Positions 55,701 through 64,000 of a DNA stretch of 64,000 nucleotides are shown here, piece after piece. The notes under the pieces were generated by a model. It was not told the DNA's origin. It ran no database searches and worked only from the letters and a program-made list of their open reading frames with translations. A program made the translations under genes and the position numbers. The stretch's first letter is position 1. Each line of letters starts with the position of its first letter. Source of the stretch: Synechococcales cyanobacterium bin59.metabat.ball.084 (GTDB lineage Bacteria > Cyanobacteriota > Cyanobacteriia > Cyanobacteriales > Chamaesiphonaceae). The stretch spans positions 1 to 64,000 of the forward strand of contig JAAFHZ010000003.1 in NCBI GenBank assembly GCA_013297675.1, written 5' to 3'.

Positions 55701-58700
55701 TGGGCGAAAGGGCGATTGTCGGCCAATCTCGGTCTAAATAAACAATGGCGACAGGGGCTTGTGGAATGGGCGTAGTAATCGTGGTAGCCGTTAATAGGCA
55801 GTTGACCTGACCATTGCTCAGCATATAGGCCAGCCGATCGACTGGGTAGCTAGGATCTAGAGGCACATAAGCAATGCCTATTTTTAGCACAGCCAAGACC
55901 GCCACTAAGGTATCGCCAGAGCGTTCCAAATAAATGCCGACTCGTCCGGTCACGCCCTGGGACTGTAGATAATGTGCTAACTGATTAGCACGGTTGTTGA
56001 GTTCTTGGTAGGTCAGACATTGATCATCCCAGACCACTGCTAAAGCTTGAGGGGTACGAGCAACCTGAGCTTCAATCACCTGATGTAAGCATTGATCGGC
56101 ATAGTGTTGCACGGTGCCCCGTGACTGTGCTAGCAGTTGCTGCTGGGCAGTTGTGGTCAGTAGTGGTAACTGCTCGATCGGCAGTTTGGGGTTAGCTACA
56201 ATCGCCGTCAACAAATGCTCAAACTGCTCGGCCATCCGCACAATTGTAGCTCGATCAAACAAGTCGGTGTTGTACTCCCAATCACCCACCAAACCCGTTG
56301 GTTGATTTTCTAAGGTCAGGGTCAGATCTAGCTTCGCAGTAAAATTCTCGACCGCTAAGGTTTCAATCACCAAGTCTGGCAAAGGTTGAGACTCGATCGG
56401 ATTAGCTTGATCTAAAATTAGCATCACCTGAAATAGTGGCGAATGGCTGAGATCTCGCTCTGGTTGCAAGACTGCTAGCAACTGCTCAAAAGGCACATCT
56501 GGATGGGTGTAGGCATCTAAAGTTACTCGACGCACTTGATGCAATAGTTCTTGGAAACTGGGGTTGCCAGCCAAGTCAACTCGGAGCAATAAGATATTCA
56601 AAAACAAGCCAATTAACTGCTGAGTAGCTGGTTGGTTGCGACTAGCAATTGGTGATCCCACTAAAATATCAGTCTGGCGAGTATGACGATAGAGCAAAAT
56701 ATCAAACGCAGTCAATAGGGTCATAAACAGCGTGACACCCATTTTTTGACTCAGTTTTTGGAGTTGATCAGTTAACTCCACCGCAAGCCTGAACTGGTAG
56801 TGAGCGCCATTGACAGTTTGAATTGCTGGGCGCGGTCGATCGATCGGCAGTTCTAACACCGTAGGCACATCAGCCAATTGCTGCTGCCAAAAATCTAGTT
56901 GGGTTTGCAGTGTTGCTCCTTGTAGCCATTGCCGTTGCCACAGGGCAAAATCAGCATACTGAATAGCTAAAGGGGGCAAGGGGTGTGGTTGGTTGAGACA
57001 AAGCGCTGGGTAAATCGCGGCAATTTCTTGCACTAGTACAGCCATCGATAACCCGTCGGCAATAATGTGATGCAGAACTAACAGCAAAATTGATTCTGTC
57101 GGTGAAACTTCCCACAGAATTGCTCTGATCAAAGGATCGCTGTCTAATTGAAACGGTCGCTGTGCTTCATTAGTGATGAGTTGCTGTATCTCTGCGGAGC
57201 TTTGGCCGACGGTGATTTCTGTAGCTAATCGCCAATCTAACTGAGGATGAATAACCTGTACTGGCTGACCTTGCTGGCTGACAAAATTAGTCCGCAATAT
57301 TTCATGGCGCTGAATAATCGTTTGGAGCGTCTGCTCTAAAATCGCCGTCTGTACCTGTCCCCGGAGACGAACGGCAGCAGGCATATTGTAAAACGCACTA
57401 TGAGGTTCTAGTTGATCTAAAAACCATAAACGCTGTTGGGCCAAAGAAAGTGGCAAGTTTTGTCGATCAATAACCGCTTTTATGTCTAAGGTGTCATTGG
57501 GTAAAAGATCTACAGCAGTTGCTGCTGGAGTATTTACCCATAATTTAGCACCGCGCATTTCTTGAATAGCAGCTTGCACCGCTTGCACAATTTGATCTAG
57601 ATCGGCATCTGTATGAGCAGTGGAGAGAAAGCAGTTGCGCCCTTCCCACACATAAACTCCATGGAGTAACAAATGTTGGAAAAAGATATCAAAATTACCA
57701 CTATAGGTAAAGCGGAACAAAGAGCCAAAATACACTATCTGCATCGGGATAGCCTGCTCAGCAAAATATTTATTCAACCGTTCCGCCAAGGTGGCGGTGC
57801 GTTGGTTGAGTTGCTGATAAAGTTCTGGGCCAGCATCTTGCAGATATTGTAGTACTGCTGCGGCTACAGCCATTCCTAAATGATTTTTATTGAAGGTGCC
57901 AGCAAAAAATGTCCGCTCAGCACTGGGATAAGAGCTATCGCCATACTGCCACCAACCACCGTCAATGCCATCTAGGTAGTTTGCGGTGCCAGCCACTACG
58001 CCGATCGGTATCCCGCCACCTACGATCTTACCGTAGGTGACAATATCAGCCTGAACCCCAGCCCAAGCTTGGGCACCACCAGCCTGAATCCGAAAACCCA
58101 CCAAAACTTCGTCAAAGATAAGTGCAATTCCGGCTGCTGTAGTTAATTCTCGTAGCTGCTGCAAAAATTCACGAGGTTGCAGATCGGGGCGACGCGCTTG
58201 GACTGGTTCCACTAAAACCGCTGCCAAATCCTGAGCATGTTGCTGAAGCATTGCTAGCGAACCTGCGGGATCATCATAATTTAGCACCAACACATCAGCA
58301 ACAGTACCGGGCAAAATACCAGGTGCGCTCGGCAGTCCTTGCTGCTCCAAACCTGCTTTGGCCAAAATGCCATCAAAATGTCCATGATAAGAACCGGCAA
58401 ACAGAGCAATTTTGGGACGACCACTGGCTGTGCGGGCAAGGCGAACAGCAGTCATTACTGCTTCTGTGCCAGAGTTACAAAAGGCTACTCGTTCTACTCC
58501 AGTCAATTTGCAAATTAGCTGGGCAACAGTCCCTGCATGATTGGCTTGGGGACCAATTTGTATTCCCCGTTGACACTGTGCTGCAATTGCTGCGGCGACA
58601 AAATCAGGGTTGTGGCCAAATAGCAATACCCCAAACCCCATGGTTAAATCGATGTATTCGTTGCCATCAATATCCCAAAACCGCGCACCCTGAGCACGCT

Positions 58701-61700
58701 CGCCAACAATTGGATAAATCAGCTCTTTGGTAGAAGGCCGAAAACCAGCCGTAGCACGACTATCTGCCAACATCGCTCGATCGGCCTGAGCGCGTTGCTT
58801 AGAAGCGGCTGTTTGCTGATTATATTTAGCCACAAAACTCGCTGATAGAGGCGCTACTGGTAAGCGATTGGGAGGTGTTTCTGGCGGAGTGCTGAAGCTT
58901 TTAACTGCTACTGGCAGAGCATCCGGTGAGGATGGAGGTTGCGCCGGTAATTTAATAGCAGTTTCTAAGCTATTGACTCCCTGTAGTAGCTCCAACTGTT
59001 GAGCAAACAGGCTAGACATACTAGCAATTTGCTGCTGCATAACTGTCGTAATTGCCGACTCGTGCTGCTGATCAGCAATTTCAACCGCACCGGCTCCATT
59101 TCCAGCAAAATTGCTAGCGACCATGTTTTTCGATTCGTGTAAAGCAGTTTCTGCCAGCGCAGAATTAGATCTCGGAGGGGAACCCACCAGCACCGATGGG
59201 GAAAATATTTCTGGAGGTAGTTGACGATCTAGATACTCTGCCAAGGCCGCTACCGTACTTACTTCTTCAAATAACTGGCGCAGAGTGACTTTTACTCCAT
59301 AGTTGACTTCTACCTGATTTACGGCTTCCACCAACACCAAAGAATCAGCACCAATTTCTAGGAAGGGAGTGTGAACACTAATATCAGCTACATTAGCCTT
59401 CAGCAGTCGAGCAACCATCTGATTTAAGTTGTTCAGCAGTGTAGTTAATCGATCGCCAGTAGTAATTGTGTCGGTTGGATGAGCTGTTGTCATAGGAGAA
59501 CGATATTCATTAACAGAACTGGCAGGGTGAATCGGAGCAGAAGATAATGTTGCAGAACTTGAGTCGGGCATAGGTTCACCGCCCAACCAATACCGCTGAC
59601 GCTGGAAAGGATAAGTGGGCAATGAAAGACGTTGACGACCATAGTCTTGATCGAAACCCGACCAATCTATAACTACACCTTTGATCCACAGTGCTCCTAA
59701 GCTAGTTAAGAGCTGTTCCCAATCTGCTACACCCGATCGCAAACTGGGTAGCCATAATAGCTCGGGGTCAGAAATAGACTGTTTGCCCAAGCTGATTAAC
59801 GTCGGTTTAGAACCAATTTCTAGGCAAATGTGGGGATGTTGCTGTTGCAAGGTGGCCAAACAGTGGGTATATTGCACTGGTTGCACAAGATGCTGTACCC
59901 AATATTCAGCATCAATGGTGGTAACTAGTTGACCAGTAACGTTAGAAATTAACGGAATTTGCGGCTGTTGATAAACAATCTTTTGAGCAACAGCACGAAA
60001 CTCTGCCACCATGGGCTTTAGTAAAGGCGAGTGAAAGGCCCGAGTGCTAGCGAGTTTCTGAGTTCGAATTCCATTCGCTGCCAAGGTTTCACAAATGCTG
60101 GTCAGCGCCGCAGCATCTCCTGAGAGTACGGTATTTTCGGCGCTATTATAAGCTGCAATCACTACTTGCTGACCAGTAATAGTTACCAGCGCAGCAATAG
60201 CTGTTGGGCTGGCAAAAACTGCAACCATTTCGCCCGGGGGAGTAAGTTCTTGGGCATAACGAGCACGTTGTACCACTAGTTTTAAAGCATCAGCTAAACT
60301 AAACACCCCAGCTAAGCAGGCAGCTACATATTCACCCAAGCTATGACCTAAGAGTAATGTGGGCCGAACGCCCCAATTAGCCCAAACTTGAGCGATCGCA
60401 TACTCAATGGCAAAAATGGCTGTTTGACTATATAAAACTCGATCCAACAAATTTTCCCCCACAGATGTGGGATAGAGAGCCTCCAATAGTGAATGCTCTA
60501 GTTCAGGCTGTAAAAGCCGATCGCACTCTAACAATGCCTGTCGAAATATTGGCTGAGTTTCATACAGAGTGCGCCCCATATTCACATATTGAGATCCCTG
60601 ACCAGTGCAGAGATAGGCGATCGAAAGCGCTGTACTGCGGCTAGTCTGACCGGTTTGGATGGCTGAATCCGCCGCATTTTGTCGGTAAGATCGTAAATGC
60701 TGGGCTAAGTCTGCACCTGTTGCCCCCCAGACACTCAGGCGATCGGCAAAAGCATTGCGGCCACTGTTGGCAGTAAAACAAATATCTGCAATCTGCTCTG
60801 AACCAGTTAAAACCGGCAGATAGCGATCGACTAATTCATGTAAAGCCGCCGAATTTTTGGCGGACAGATTCAGAATATGCAAAGGACGCTCGACTGCTGA
60901 GTTTTGCCGCGCCCGCACTGGTGGTGTCCCCAAAATTAGATGGGCATTAGTACCCCCAATACCAAAAGAACTCACTCCTGCATACTGTACACCTGACCAA
61001 TTGGTGAGTTGAGTATTTACCATAAACGGAGTTTCAGCAAAAGGAATTAAAGGATTCGCCTGGTTGAAATGCAGGCTGGGAGGAAGTTGGCCATGCTTCA
61101 TCGCCAATAACACCTTTAAGAGCTGAGCAATGCCCGCAGCGGCTTCCAAATGTCCAATGTTGGTTTTCACCGAGCCAATCCGACAAAACTGCCGCTGGGG
61201 AGTGTATTTGCGAAATGCCTTGGTCAGACCTTCAATTTCGATCGGGTCGCCCAAAGCCGTTCCTGTCCCGTGAGCTTCGATGTAGCTAATGTCTGCGGCA
61301 CTTAATTGAGCAGATTGCAATGCCTGCTCAATTAGCTCAGCCTGAGAACGCGGGTTAGGAGCCGTCAGGCCATTAGTCTGACCATCATGATTCATGGCCG
61401 AACCCTTGATCACACCATAAATCTGATCGCCATCTGCCACCGCCTGAGCCAGCGGCTTCAGCAAGACCGCACCCGCACCCTCGCCCAATACAATCCCATT
61501 GGCCGCCGCATCAAAAGTCTTGCATTGACCATCAGGAGAATGCATCTTCATCCGGCTCATGCCCGCATAGTATTCTGGTGATAGTTGCAGGTTTACGCCG
61601 CCCACGATCGCTCCGGTACAGTCTCCTTGGCGGATACTTTGACAGGCCAAATGTATTGCTACCAGTGACGAAGAACACATGGTATCCACCAGCATCGAAG

Positions 61701-64000
61701 GGCCGCGCAAGTTCAACAAGAAAGACAAACGATTGGCAATAATGGCATTTTGATTGCCAATCCCCGCACCGTAATCACTCGCTGCCAAAAATGGCTCAAT
61801 GCGCCGATAGTAACCATTGTTACTACAACCCACAAAAACCCCGATCGGCTGTTGAGCTAACCGGTCAGCAGCATATCCGGCATCTTCGAGAGCTTCCCAG
61901 GCTACCTCTAAAAATAAGCGCTGTTGAGGATCCATCAAGGCTGCTTCGCGGGGCGAAATTTGGAAAAACAAAGGATCAAACTGATCTATATCAGCCACAA
62001 AGCCCCCCCAGCGGGAAGAAGTCTGTAGCGCCGTAGTGGGCTGGGCTGAGTACCAGTCCGCATTCTGCCAACGGTGAGCGGGCACTTCGGTAATAGCATT
62101 ACCACCTCGCTGCAACAATTCCCAAAATGCCGATAAATTTGGAGCCTGGGGAAACCGTCCAGACATCCCAATAACAGCAATATCCATATCGGCTACTCTG
62201 TCTGCTGGGTTCTCATTATGGGGAACAGCACTGAGAAATGGTGTGCCCAGACCAGCGCCGATCGGCTCTGCAAACCCATAAGTCTCAATTAAATGGGCTG
62301 CTAATTGCCGTGGAGTAGAATATTCAAACAGCAGGGTAGGAGATAAAGAAATTTCTAGATGTGATTCTAAAGCAGTAATTACTTCTACTGCTTTAAGTGA
62401 ATCGATGCCAAAGCTATGAAAATTTTGATCAACTGCAATCTTTTCTGGAGGCTGCTTGAGAGCGATCGCCAAATATTTCACAATCGTGGCGCTCAGAGTT
62501 TGCTGATCAATGGCCATGATTCCAGACTTAACTGCCGGAGCTGCTGGGACAGGGGCAACTGATGGTAGCCAACTAGCCGCAGTAGTGGGTAAAGCTGTTG
62601 CTGGTGTCTGCGGCGGTAGTGGTGCCGCTGGTTCTCCATTGATCAAATTCTTTAACCGATTCAGCGATGGCAGATGGTTCAAAACAGTCTCGGCAGGTAC
62701 CCCAAAATCAATCAGACAGGCGATTTCATTGACCCCGATCTGCTGTAATTTTTTGACCATCTCCAAACAAGATTCAGGTGTACCAAACAAAGCACTAGTT
62801 TGGTAATAACGTTCGAAGGCATAATCGAGCAATTTTTGTTGTTCGGCCAAACTGAGCTGCGCCAAATCTTGTGAACTCTGCTGCCATAGATTTACCGAAC
62901 TCTTAATATATTCAATAAATGGTTCCTTTACCAGGTGGCGAACTACCGCCAAGTCTTCACCCACAAAGGTATGCAGCATCAAAGTTACTTGGCCAGTAGC
63001 CGGATCATGACCATGACGGGCGCGAGCTTCACGGTACAAAACAATTTTTTCTGCCAGATCGGCCACTGGCTGAAATAGTAAGGCCGTTAAAATATTTAAA
63101 CCGCGCTCTCCAGCTTCAATAAAGCGCTCTTTCCCCCCAGTACAAGTCACCCAGACAGCGAGATCAGTCTGTTGGGGCAAAGGATAAATCTGTACTTCTG
63201 TCAATGCTCCGACCCCATTAGGGCGGCTGACTTTGCCCCCTTTCCACAAGTGCTGTACTTCGGCAATTCCGGCAAACAAAATCTCGGCACTATCAGCATA
63301 AGCATCTGGAGCCAAAACAAAATCGTTAGGATTCCATCCCCGAGCAAAAGCCAAATCTACCCGACCGTGAGAAAGGTTATCGACAACTGACCATTCTTCC
63401 GCCACCCGCAGCGGATCATGCAGAGGCATCACAACACTGCCAGCCCGCAAGCGCAATCGCTCGGTAGTTAAAGCCAAAGCCGCATTCACTACCGAAGGGT
63501 TAGGGTATAGTCCCCCAAAGGCATGAAAATGACGTTCCGGAGTCCAAACTGCGGTAAAGCTATGTCGATCGGCAAACTTAGCCCCGGCCAAGAGCAACTT
63601 ATATTTATCATCAGCAAATTCAGCTTCGTCACTAGAAAAATATAATAGACTAAACTGCATTTCTGGAGTAACCGGAGTAGCTACTTCCTGCATAGTAGCA
63701 CCCGTATCATGGACTATTTGCAAACTCCCTTCTAAAAATGCTTTCTTACAAGCCTGACGCTGAATTTTGCCACTCGATGTCTTCAAAATACTGACGGGCT
63801 TCAATAAAACAATGCGGTGAACTAGCAATTCATGATCTTGAGAAACCGCCGCTCGGATGGCCGCAAGAACCGCCTCGATCGGTAGCTGGCGCAGGTACTG
63901 GCGCTCTACCTCTTGCACGATCACCAATTGCTCTTCACCTGCTACTTCAACGCTAAATGCTGCGCTGGCAGAAGCTTTTAAAGCAGGGTGACTACCTGCG
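49732..64000 (-). CDS. FAAL/monooxygenase/PKS/aminotransferase-NRPS starter protein, 5' end outside window
   Basis: About 4755 residues are visible; the frame stays open to the right edge. Residues counted from the edge: 1-100 end of a fatty acyl-AMP ligase (SSGKIQRQACKKAFL); 115-460 luciferase-like monooxygenase (FSLLYFSS, WTPERHFHAFGG); ACP near 530 (GIDSL); KS with MCSSS near 772; AT with GHSLGEY near 1215 and RAFH, malonyl-type; ACP near 1548 (GADSL); GSA-type PLP aminotransferase with the Lys in TYGKIVGGG near 1988; then C-A-PCP-C-A-PCP-E. Pocket codes: DVGEAGSID, one change from ornithine, and DAFFLGVTF, isoleucine. The layout is like that of iturin/mycosubtilin synthetase MycA: a fatty acid is adenylated, extended with malonate and aminated at C3, then joined to the first residues. 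The tail NQAELDDLIASF is a likely docking element. The track start at 63927 (TTG) is internal, not the true start. Confidence 0.93.
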   Translation of the reverse strand, partial: AGSHPALKASASAAFSVEVAGEEQLVIVQEVERQYLRQLPIEAVLAAIRAAVSQDHELLVHRIVLLKPVSILKTSSGKIQRQACKKAFLEGSLQIVHDTGATMQEVATPVTPEMQFSLLYFSSDEAEFADDKYKLLLAGAKFADRHSFTAVWTPERHFHAFGGLYPNPSVVNAALALTTERLRLRAGSVVMPLHDPLRVAEEWSVVDNLSHGRVDLAFARGWNPNDFVLAPDAYADSAEILFAGIAEVQHLWKGGKVSRPNGVGALTEVQIYPLPQQTDLAVWVTCTGGKERFIEAGERGLNILTALLFQPVADLAEKIVLYREARARHGHDPATGQVTLMLHTFVGEDLAVVRHLVKEPFIEYIKSSVNLWQQSSQDLAQLSLAEQQKLLDYAFERYYQTSALFGTPESCLEMVKKLQQIGVNEIACLIDFGVPAETVLNHLPSLNRLKNLINGEPAAPLPPQTPATALPTTAASWLPSVAPVPAAPAVKSGIMAIDQQTLSATIVKYLAIALKQPPEKIAVDQNFHSFGIDSLKAVEVITALESHLEISLSPTLLFEYSTPRQLAAHLIETYGFAEPIGAGLGTPFLSAVPHNENPADRVADMDIAVIGMSGRFPQAPNLSAFWELLQRGGNAITEVPAHRWQNADWYSAQPTTALQTSSRWGGFVADIDQFDPLFFQISPREAALMDPQQRLFLEVAWEALEDAGYAADRLAQQPIGVFVGCSNNGYYRRIEPFLAASDYGAGIGNQNAIIANRLSFLLNLRGPSMLVDTMCSSSLVAIHLACQSIRQGDCTGAIVGGVNLQLSPEYYAGMSRMKMHSPDGQCKTFDAAANGIVLGEGAGAVLLKPLAQAVADGDQIYGVIKGSAMNHDGQTNGLTAPNPRSQAELIEQALQSAQLSAADISYIEAHGTGTALGDPIEIEGLTKAFRKYTPQRQFCRIGSVKTNIGHLEAAAGIAQLLKVLLAMKHGQLPPSLHFNQANPLIPFAETPFMVNTQLTNWSGVQYAGVSSFGIGGTNAHLILGTPPVRARQNSAVERPLHILNLSAKNSAALHELVDRYLPVLTGSEQIADICFTANSGRNAFADRLSVWGATGADLAQHLRSYRQNAADSAIQTGQTSRSTALSIAYLCTGQGSQYVNMGRTLYETQPIFRQALLECDRLLQPELEHSLLEALYPTSVGENLLDRVLYSQTAIFAIEYAIAQVWANWGVRPTLLLGHSLGEYVAACLAGVFSLADALKLVVQRARYAQELTPPGEMVAVFASPTAIAALVTITGQQVVIAAYNSAENTVLSGDAAALTSICETLAANGIRTQKLASTRAFHSPLLKPMVAEFRAVAQKIVYQQPQIPLISNVTGQLVTTIDAEYWVQHLVQPVQYTHCLATLQQQHPHICLEIGSKPTLISLGKQSISDPELLWLPSLRSGVADWEQLLTSLGALWIKGVVIDWSGFDQDYGRQRLSLPTYPFQRQRYWLGGEPMPDSSSATLSSAPIHPASSVNEYRSPMTTAHPTDTITTGDRLTTLLNNLNQMVARLLKANVADISVHTPFLEIGADSLVLVEAVNQVEVNYGVKVTLRQLFEEVSTVAALAEYLDRQLPPEIFSPSVLVGSPPRSNSALAETALHESKNMVASNFAGNGAGAVEIADQQHESAITTVMQQQIASMSSLFAQQLELLQGVNSLETAIKLPAQPPSSPDALPVAVKSFSTPPETPPNRLPVAPLSASFVAKYNQQTAASKQRAQADRAMLADSRATAGFRPSTKELIYPIVGERAQGARFWDIDGNEYIDLTMGFGVLLFGHNPDFVAAAIAAQCQRGIQIGPQANHAGTVAQLICKLTGVERVAFCNSGTEAVMTAVRLARTASGRPKIALFAGSYHGHFDGILAKAGLEQQGLPSAPGILPGTVADVLVLNYDDPAGSLAMLQQHAQDLAAVLVEPVQARRPDLQPREFLQQLRELTTAAGIALIFDEVLVGFRIQAGGAQAWAGVQADIVTYGKIVGGGIPIGVVAGTANYLDGIDGGWWQYGDSSYPSAERTFFAGTFNKNHLGMAVAAAVLQYLQDAGPELYQQLNQRTATLAERLNKYFAEQAIPMQIVYFGSLFRFTYSGNFDIFFQHLLLHGVYVWEGRNCFLSTAHTDADLDQIVQAVQAAIQEMRGAKLWVNTPAATAVDLLPNDTLDIKAVIDRQNLPLSLAQQRLWFLDQLEPHSAFYNMPAAVRLRGQVQTAILEQTLQTIIQRHEILRTNFVSQQGQPVQVIHPQLDWRLATEITVGQSSAEIQQLITNEAQRPFQLDSDPLIRAILWEVSPTESILLLVLHHIIADGLSMAVLVQEIAAIYPALCLNQPHPLPPLAIQYADFALWQRQWLQGATLQTQLDFWQQQLADVPTVLELPIDRPRPAIQTVNGAHYQFRLAVELTDQLQKLSQKMGVTLFMTLLTAFDILLYRHTRQTDILVGSPIASRNQPATQQLIGLFLNILLLRVDLAGNPSFQELLHQVRRVTLDAYTHPDVPFEQLLAVLQPERDLSHSPLFQVMLILDQANPIESQPLPDLVIETLAVENFTAKLDLTLTLENQPTGLVGDWEYNTDLFDRATIVRMAEQFEHLLTAIVANPKLPIEQLPLLTTTAQQQLLAQSRGTVQHYADQCLHQVIEAQVARTPQALAVVWDDQCLTYQELNNRANQLAHYLQSQGVTGRVGIYLERSGDTLVAVLAVLKIGIAYVPLDPSYPVDRLAYMLSNGQVNCLLTATTITTPIPQAPVAIVYLDRDWPTIALSPTTNLECSIDPASLAYVIYTSGSTGNPKGVMVSHRSLVNAYHGWESAYQLRDTRSHLQMASFSFDVFAGDYIRALASGAQLVICPRDYLLEPAQLYGLIQRAKIDCAEFVPAVMRLLAEYLVNTGQNLSQMHLIAVGSDRWYVQEYQQWQQLCGAHTRLINSYGVSEATIDSCYFETKTIADLPHEALVPVGRPFPNVQLYVLEPTLQPSPIGVPGELYIGGVGVAQGYDGRPDLTADHFIVDPFSNQPAAKLYRTGDLARYNATGDLEYLGRIDQQVKIRGLRIELAEIAVVLQAQAEIQQATVLVWEDRPGQSQLVAYIVCQPEITLTTAEVRRVLQKKLPEYMIPNICLFLAEIPLTPNGKVDRRALPRPEVLQTVDYVPPQTADEVLLAEIWCELLQVNRVGIHDNFFELGGHSLLATQLVSRIRSALGVELPVRSLFTASTIAELMIEIATAQPRNDLISLQPVDRTTPLPLSFAQQRLWFLDRLATNQASYNIPTRLYIRGAVAPAVLEESLRLVLDRHEALRTTFQEQDGQAIQTIQTAVDWSMEVLDFQHHVDPQRAVDDYVQRSAQQPFDLSADLPLRATLLQISHDHYALLLTLHHIAADGWSVGVLVQEIASIYPALLRGDAISLPPLTIQYADFAHWQRQYLAGNSGKTQLAYWQTQLADAPAILALPTDHPRPPVPSGQGRQYQQLLPLQLTIELEQVSQTAGTTMFMALLAIFDILLYRYTGQTDLVVGTPIANRNFQELEKSIGFFVNTLVLRTDLADQPSFRELLGRVRETTLEAYTHQDTPFELVVEALQPERDLSYSPVFQVAFALQNTPFTDLVLPDLVCTPSLVDNGTAKFDLTLTIDLTDQGYVGTWEYSTDLFEIATIKQLALHYQQLLTAVVTNPDQPITTLMMLTATEHQRLLTGGQNTDLCPNPDFDQVGLPQLFWAQAARTPQAIAIKHLNNQITYQELAERATSLAAHLQQQKVASLQLVGLLVDRSPEMIVGMLAILMVGGAYVPLDTSAPTDRLALILADTQLSLLLTQSALLDRLPTTTASVICLDDWAGDRSSWPTSVDLFQPQSITGNDPAYVIYTSGSTGKPKGVVIPHQAISQLVIDTNYIQVDPSDCIAQAANSAFDATTFEVWAALLNGASISIVPTAVLMSPLEFATHLQQDQVTTLFLTTALFNRLASIVPTVFQQLRYLLFGGESVDPQWVKAILTAGAPEHLLHVYGPTESTTFATWFEITNIDAAATNIPIGHPLSNTYIYVLDSHQQPVPIGVPGELYIGGTGLALEYLHQPELTASKFVIDPFAAGQRLYRTGDLVRYLPTGEIEYLGRIDQQVKIRGFRIELGEVEALITQHPLVQEAVVIVQKDAQNHKRLVAYVVTEATAQELDKFIRTKLPDYMVPATFVTMAHLPLTANGKVDQRALPLPEWQRSQEFVAPSNPVESTLASIWSEVLGIAEIGIKDNFFELGGDSILSLQIIARSQQAGIQITAQQLFNHQSIQALATVADQAANQVADQFTQKILAPQGLVTGEASLTPVQQWFFAQQLTEPHYFNQSVMLQVPANIQIQQLDRALQAVLAHHDALRLQFATNWQPCHTEPLPIWPLAVIDLSALSPNDLATAIEQQSQKFQACLDLATGKLLQAVLYQAGSEQPGRLLLIIHHLVVDGVSWRILLADLLTAYQQCCQGVAVQLPPKTTAWQTWTERLAAYSQTTALDSELTWWQNQLPVFDPPVRPRSTVATLRKITTSLSAPETQLLLQVVPAVYHTQINDVLLTALLQAWADCTGNRSLLVELEGHGREELFSDLDISRTVGWFTTIFPVCLSLSDEDDLGRQLTTVKEQLRQIPQRGIGYGILRYLSPQKHLLPTYTADISFNYLGQFEQTLDSEGNWALANESGGAEQHSEQLCSYSLAVSSLVVDEQLQLSWSYDATEVVDVEQLSTQFMICLRGLIEHCQDPQAGAYTPSDFPEAGLNQAELDDLIASFTALNS
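51151..51186 (-). repeat. 12-bp in-frame triplicate in a PCP-E linker
   Basis: Three units of TTGAT(C/T)AGCC(A/G)C encode VADQ-AANQ-VADQ in the linker between the last carrier and the E domain. It is a slippage-type expansion in a flexible segment. Confidence 0.85.

Noticed and set aside
5462-63390. Many short frames on both strands inside the large genes
   Set aside because: They overlap long, domain-complete NRPS/PKS frames, show no motifs of their own and are shadow frames.
63925-63927. TTG at 63927 as the start of the starter synthetase
   Set aside because: The frame stays open to the window edge and the upstream residues still read as FAAL domain, so the true start is outside.

Overview
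The window looks like cyanobacterial DNA. The evidence is the CRISPR repeat type ending in ATTGAAAC, scattered GCGATCGC (HIP1-type) octamers, and the NRPS/PKS style with FAAL, luciferase-like monooxygenase and GSA-type aminotransferase domains. Every gene is on the minus strand. I cannot name the species, and no rRNA, tRNA or replication initiator gene is visible to place it on a chromosome or a plasmid.

Left edge, 1-5.7 kb: a CRISPR array (12 complete repeats plus one cut by the window edge, 12 spacers) with no cas genes in view. It stops 24 bp from the truncated remnant of a photolyase/cryptochrome gene. Reading on in coordinates but upstream in transcription come a small HNH protein, ParB, ParA and an AT-rich gene with a GrlR-like N-terminus. 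A perfect 20-bp palindrome core occurs twice here, once inside parB and once upstream of parA. This suggests partition sites and possibly a plasmid.

Right part, 4.35-64 kb: one compact, apparently single operon transcribed right to left. It holds FAAL/PKS/NRPS starter gene (49732 to beyond 64000), NRPS (40626-49697), NRPS (25210-40608), PKS (20732-25168), NRPS with thioesterase (5740-20685), and an MFS exporter (4351-5718). Gaps between these genes are 17-46 bp. The first gene is cut by the right edge inside its FAAL domain, so the operon promoter is not visible.

Assembly logic read from domains, condensation (C) domain subtypes and adenylation (A) pocket residues: a fatty acid is activated and extended with malonate, with a luciferase-like monooxygenase available in the same protein. 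It is then beta-aminated and passed through 12 amino-acid modules: Orn-like, D-Ile, D-Thr, D-Val, D-X, D-Ala, Leu, Ile/Val, one malonate with ketoreduction (statine-like unit), D-X, Pro, X, Orn, then release by TE. The three X pockets carry Glu at position 239, as do several basic-amino-acid codes I recall. The predicted product is therefore a D-rich, possibly strongly cationic, beta-amino lipopeptide that I do not recognise as a known compound. Pocket assignments come from recalled reference codes and are predictions.
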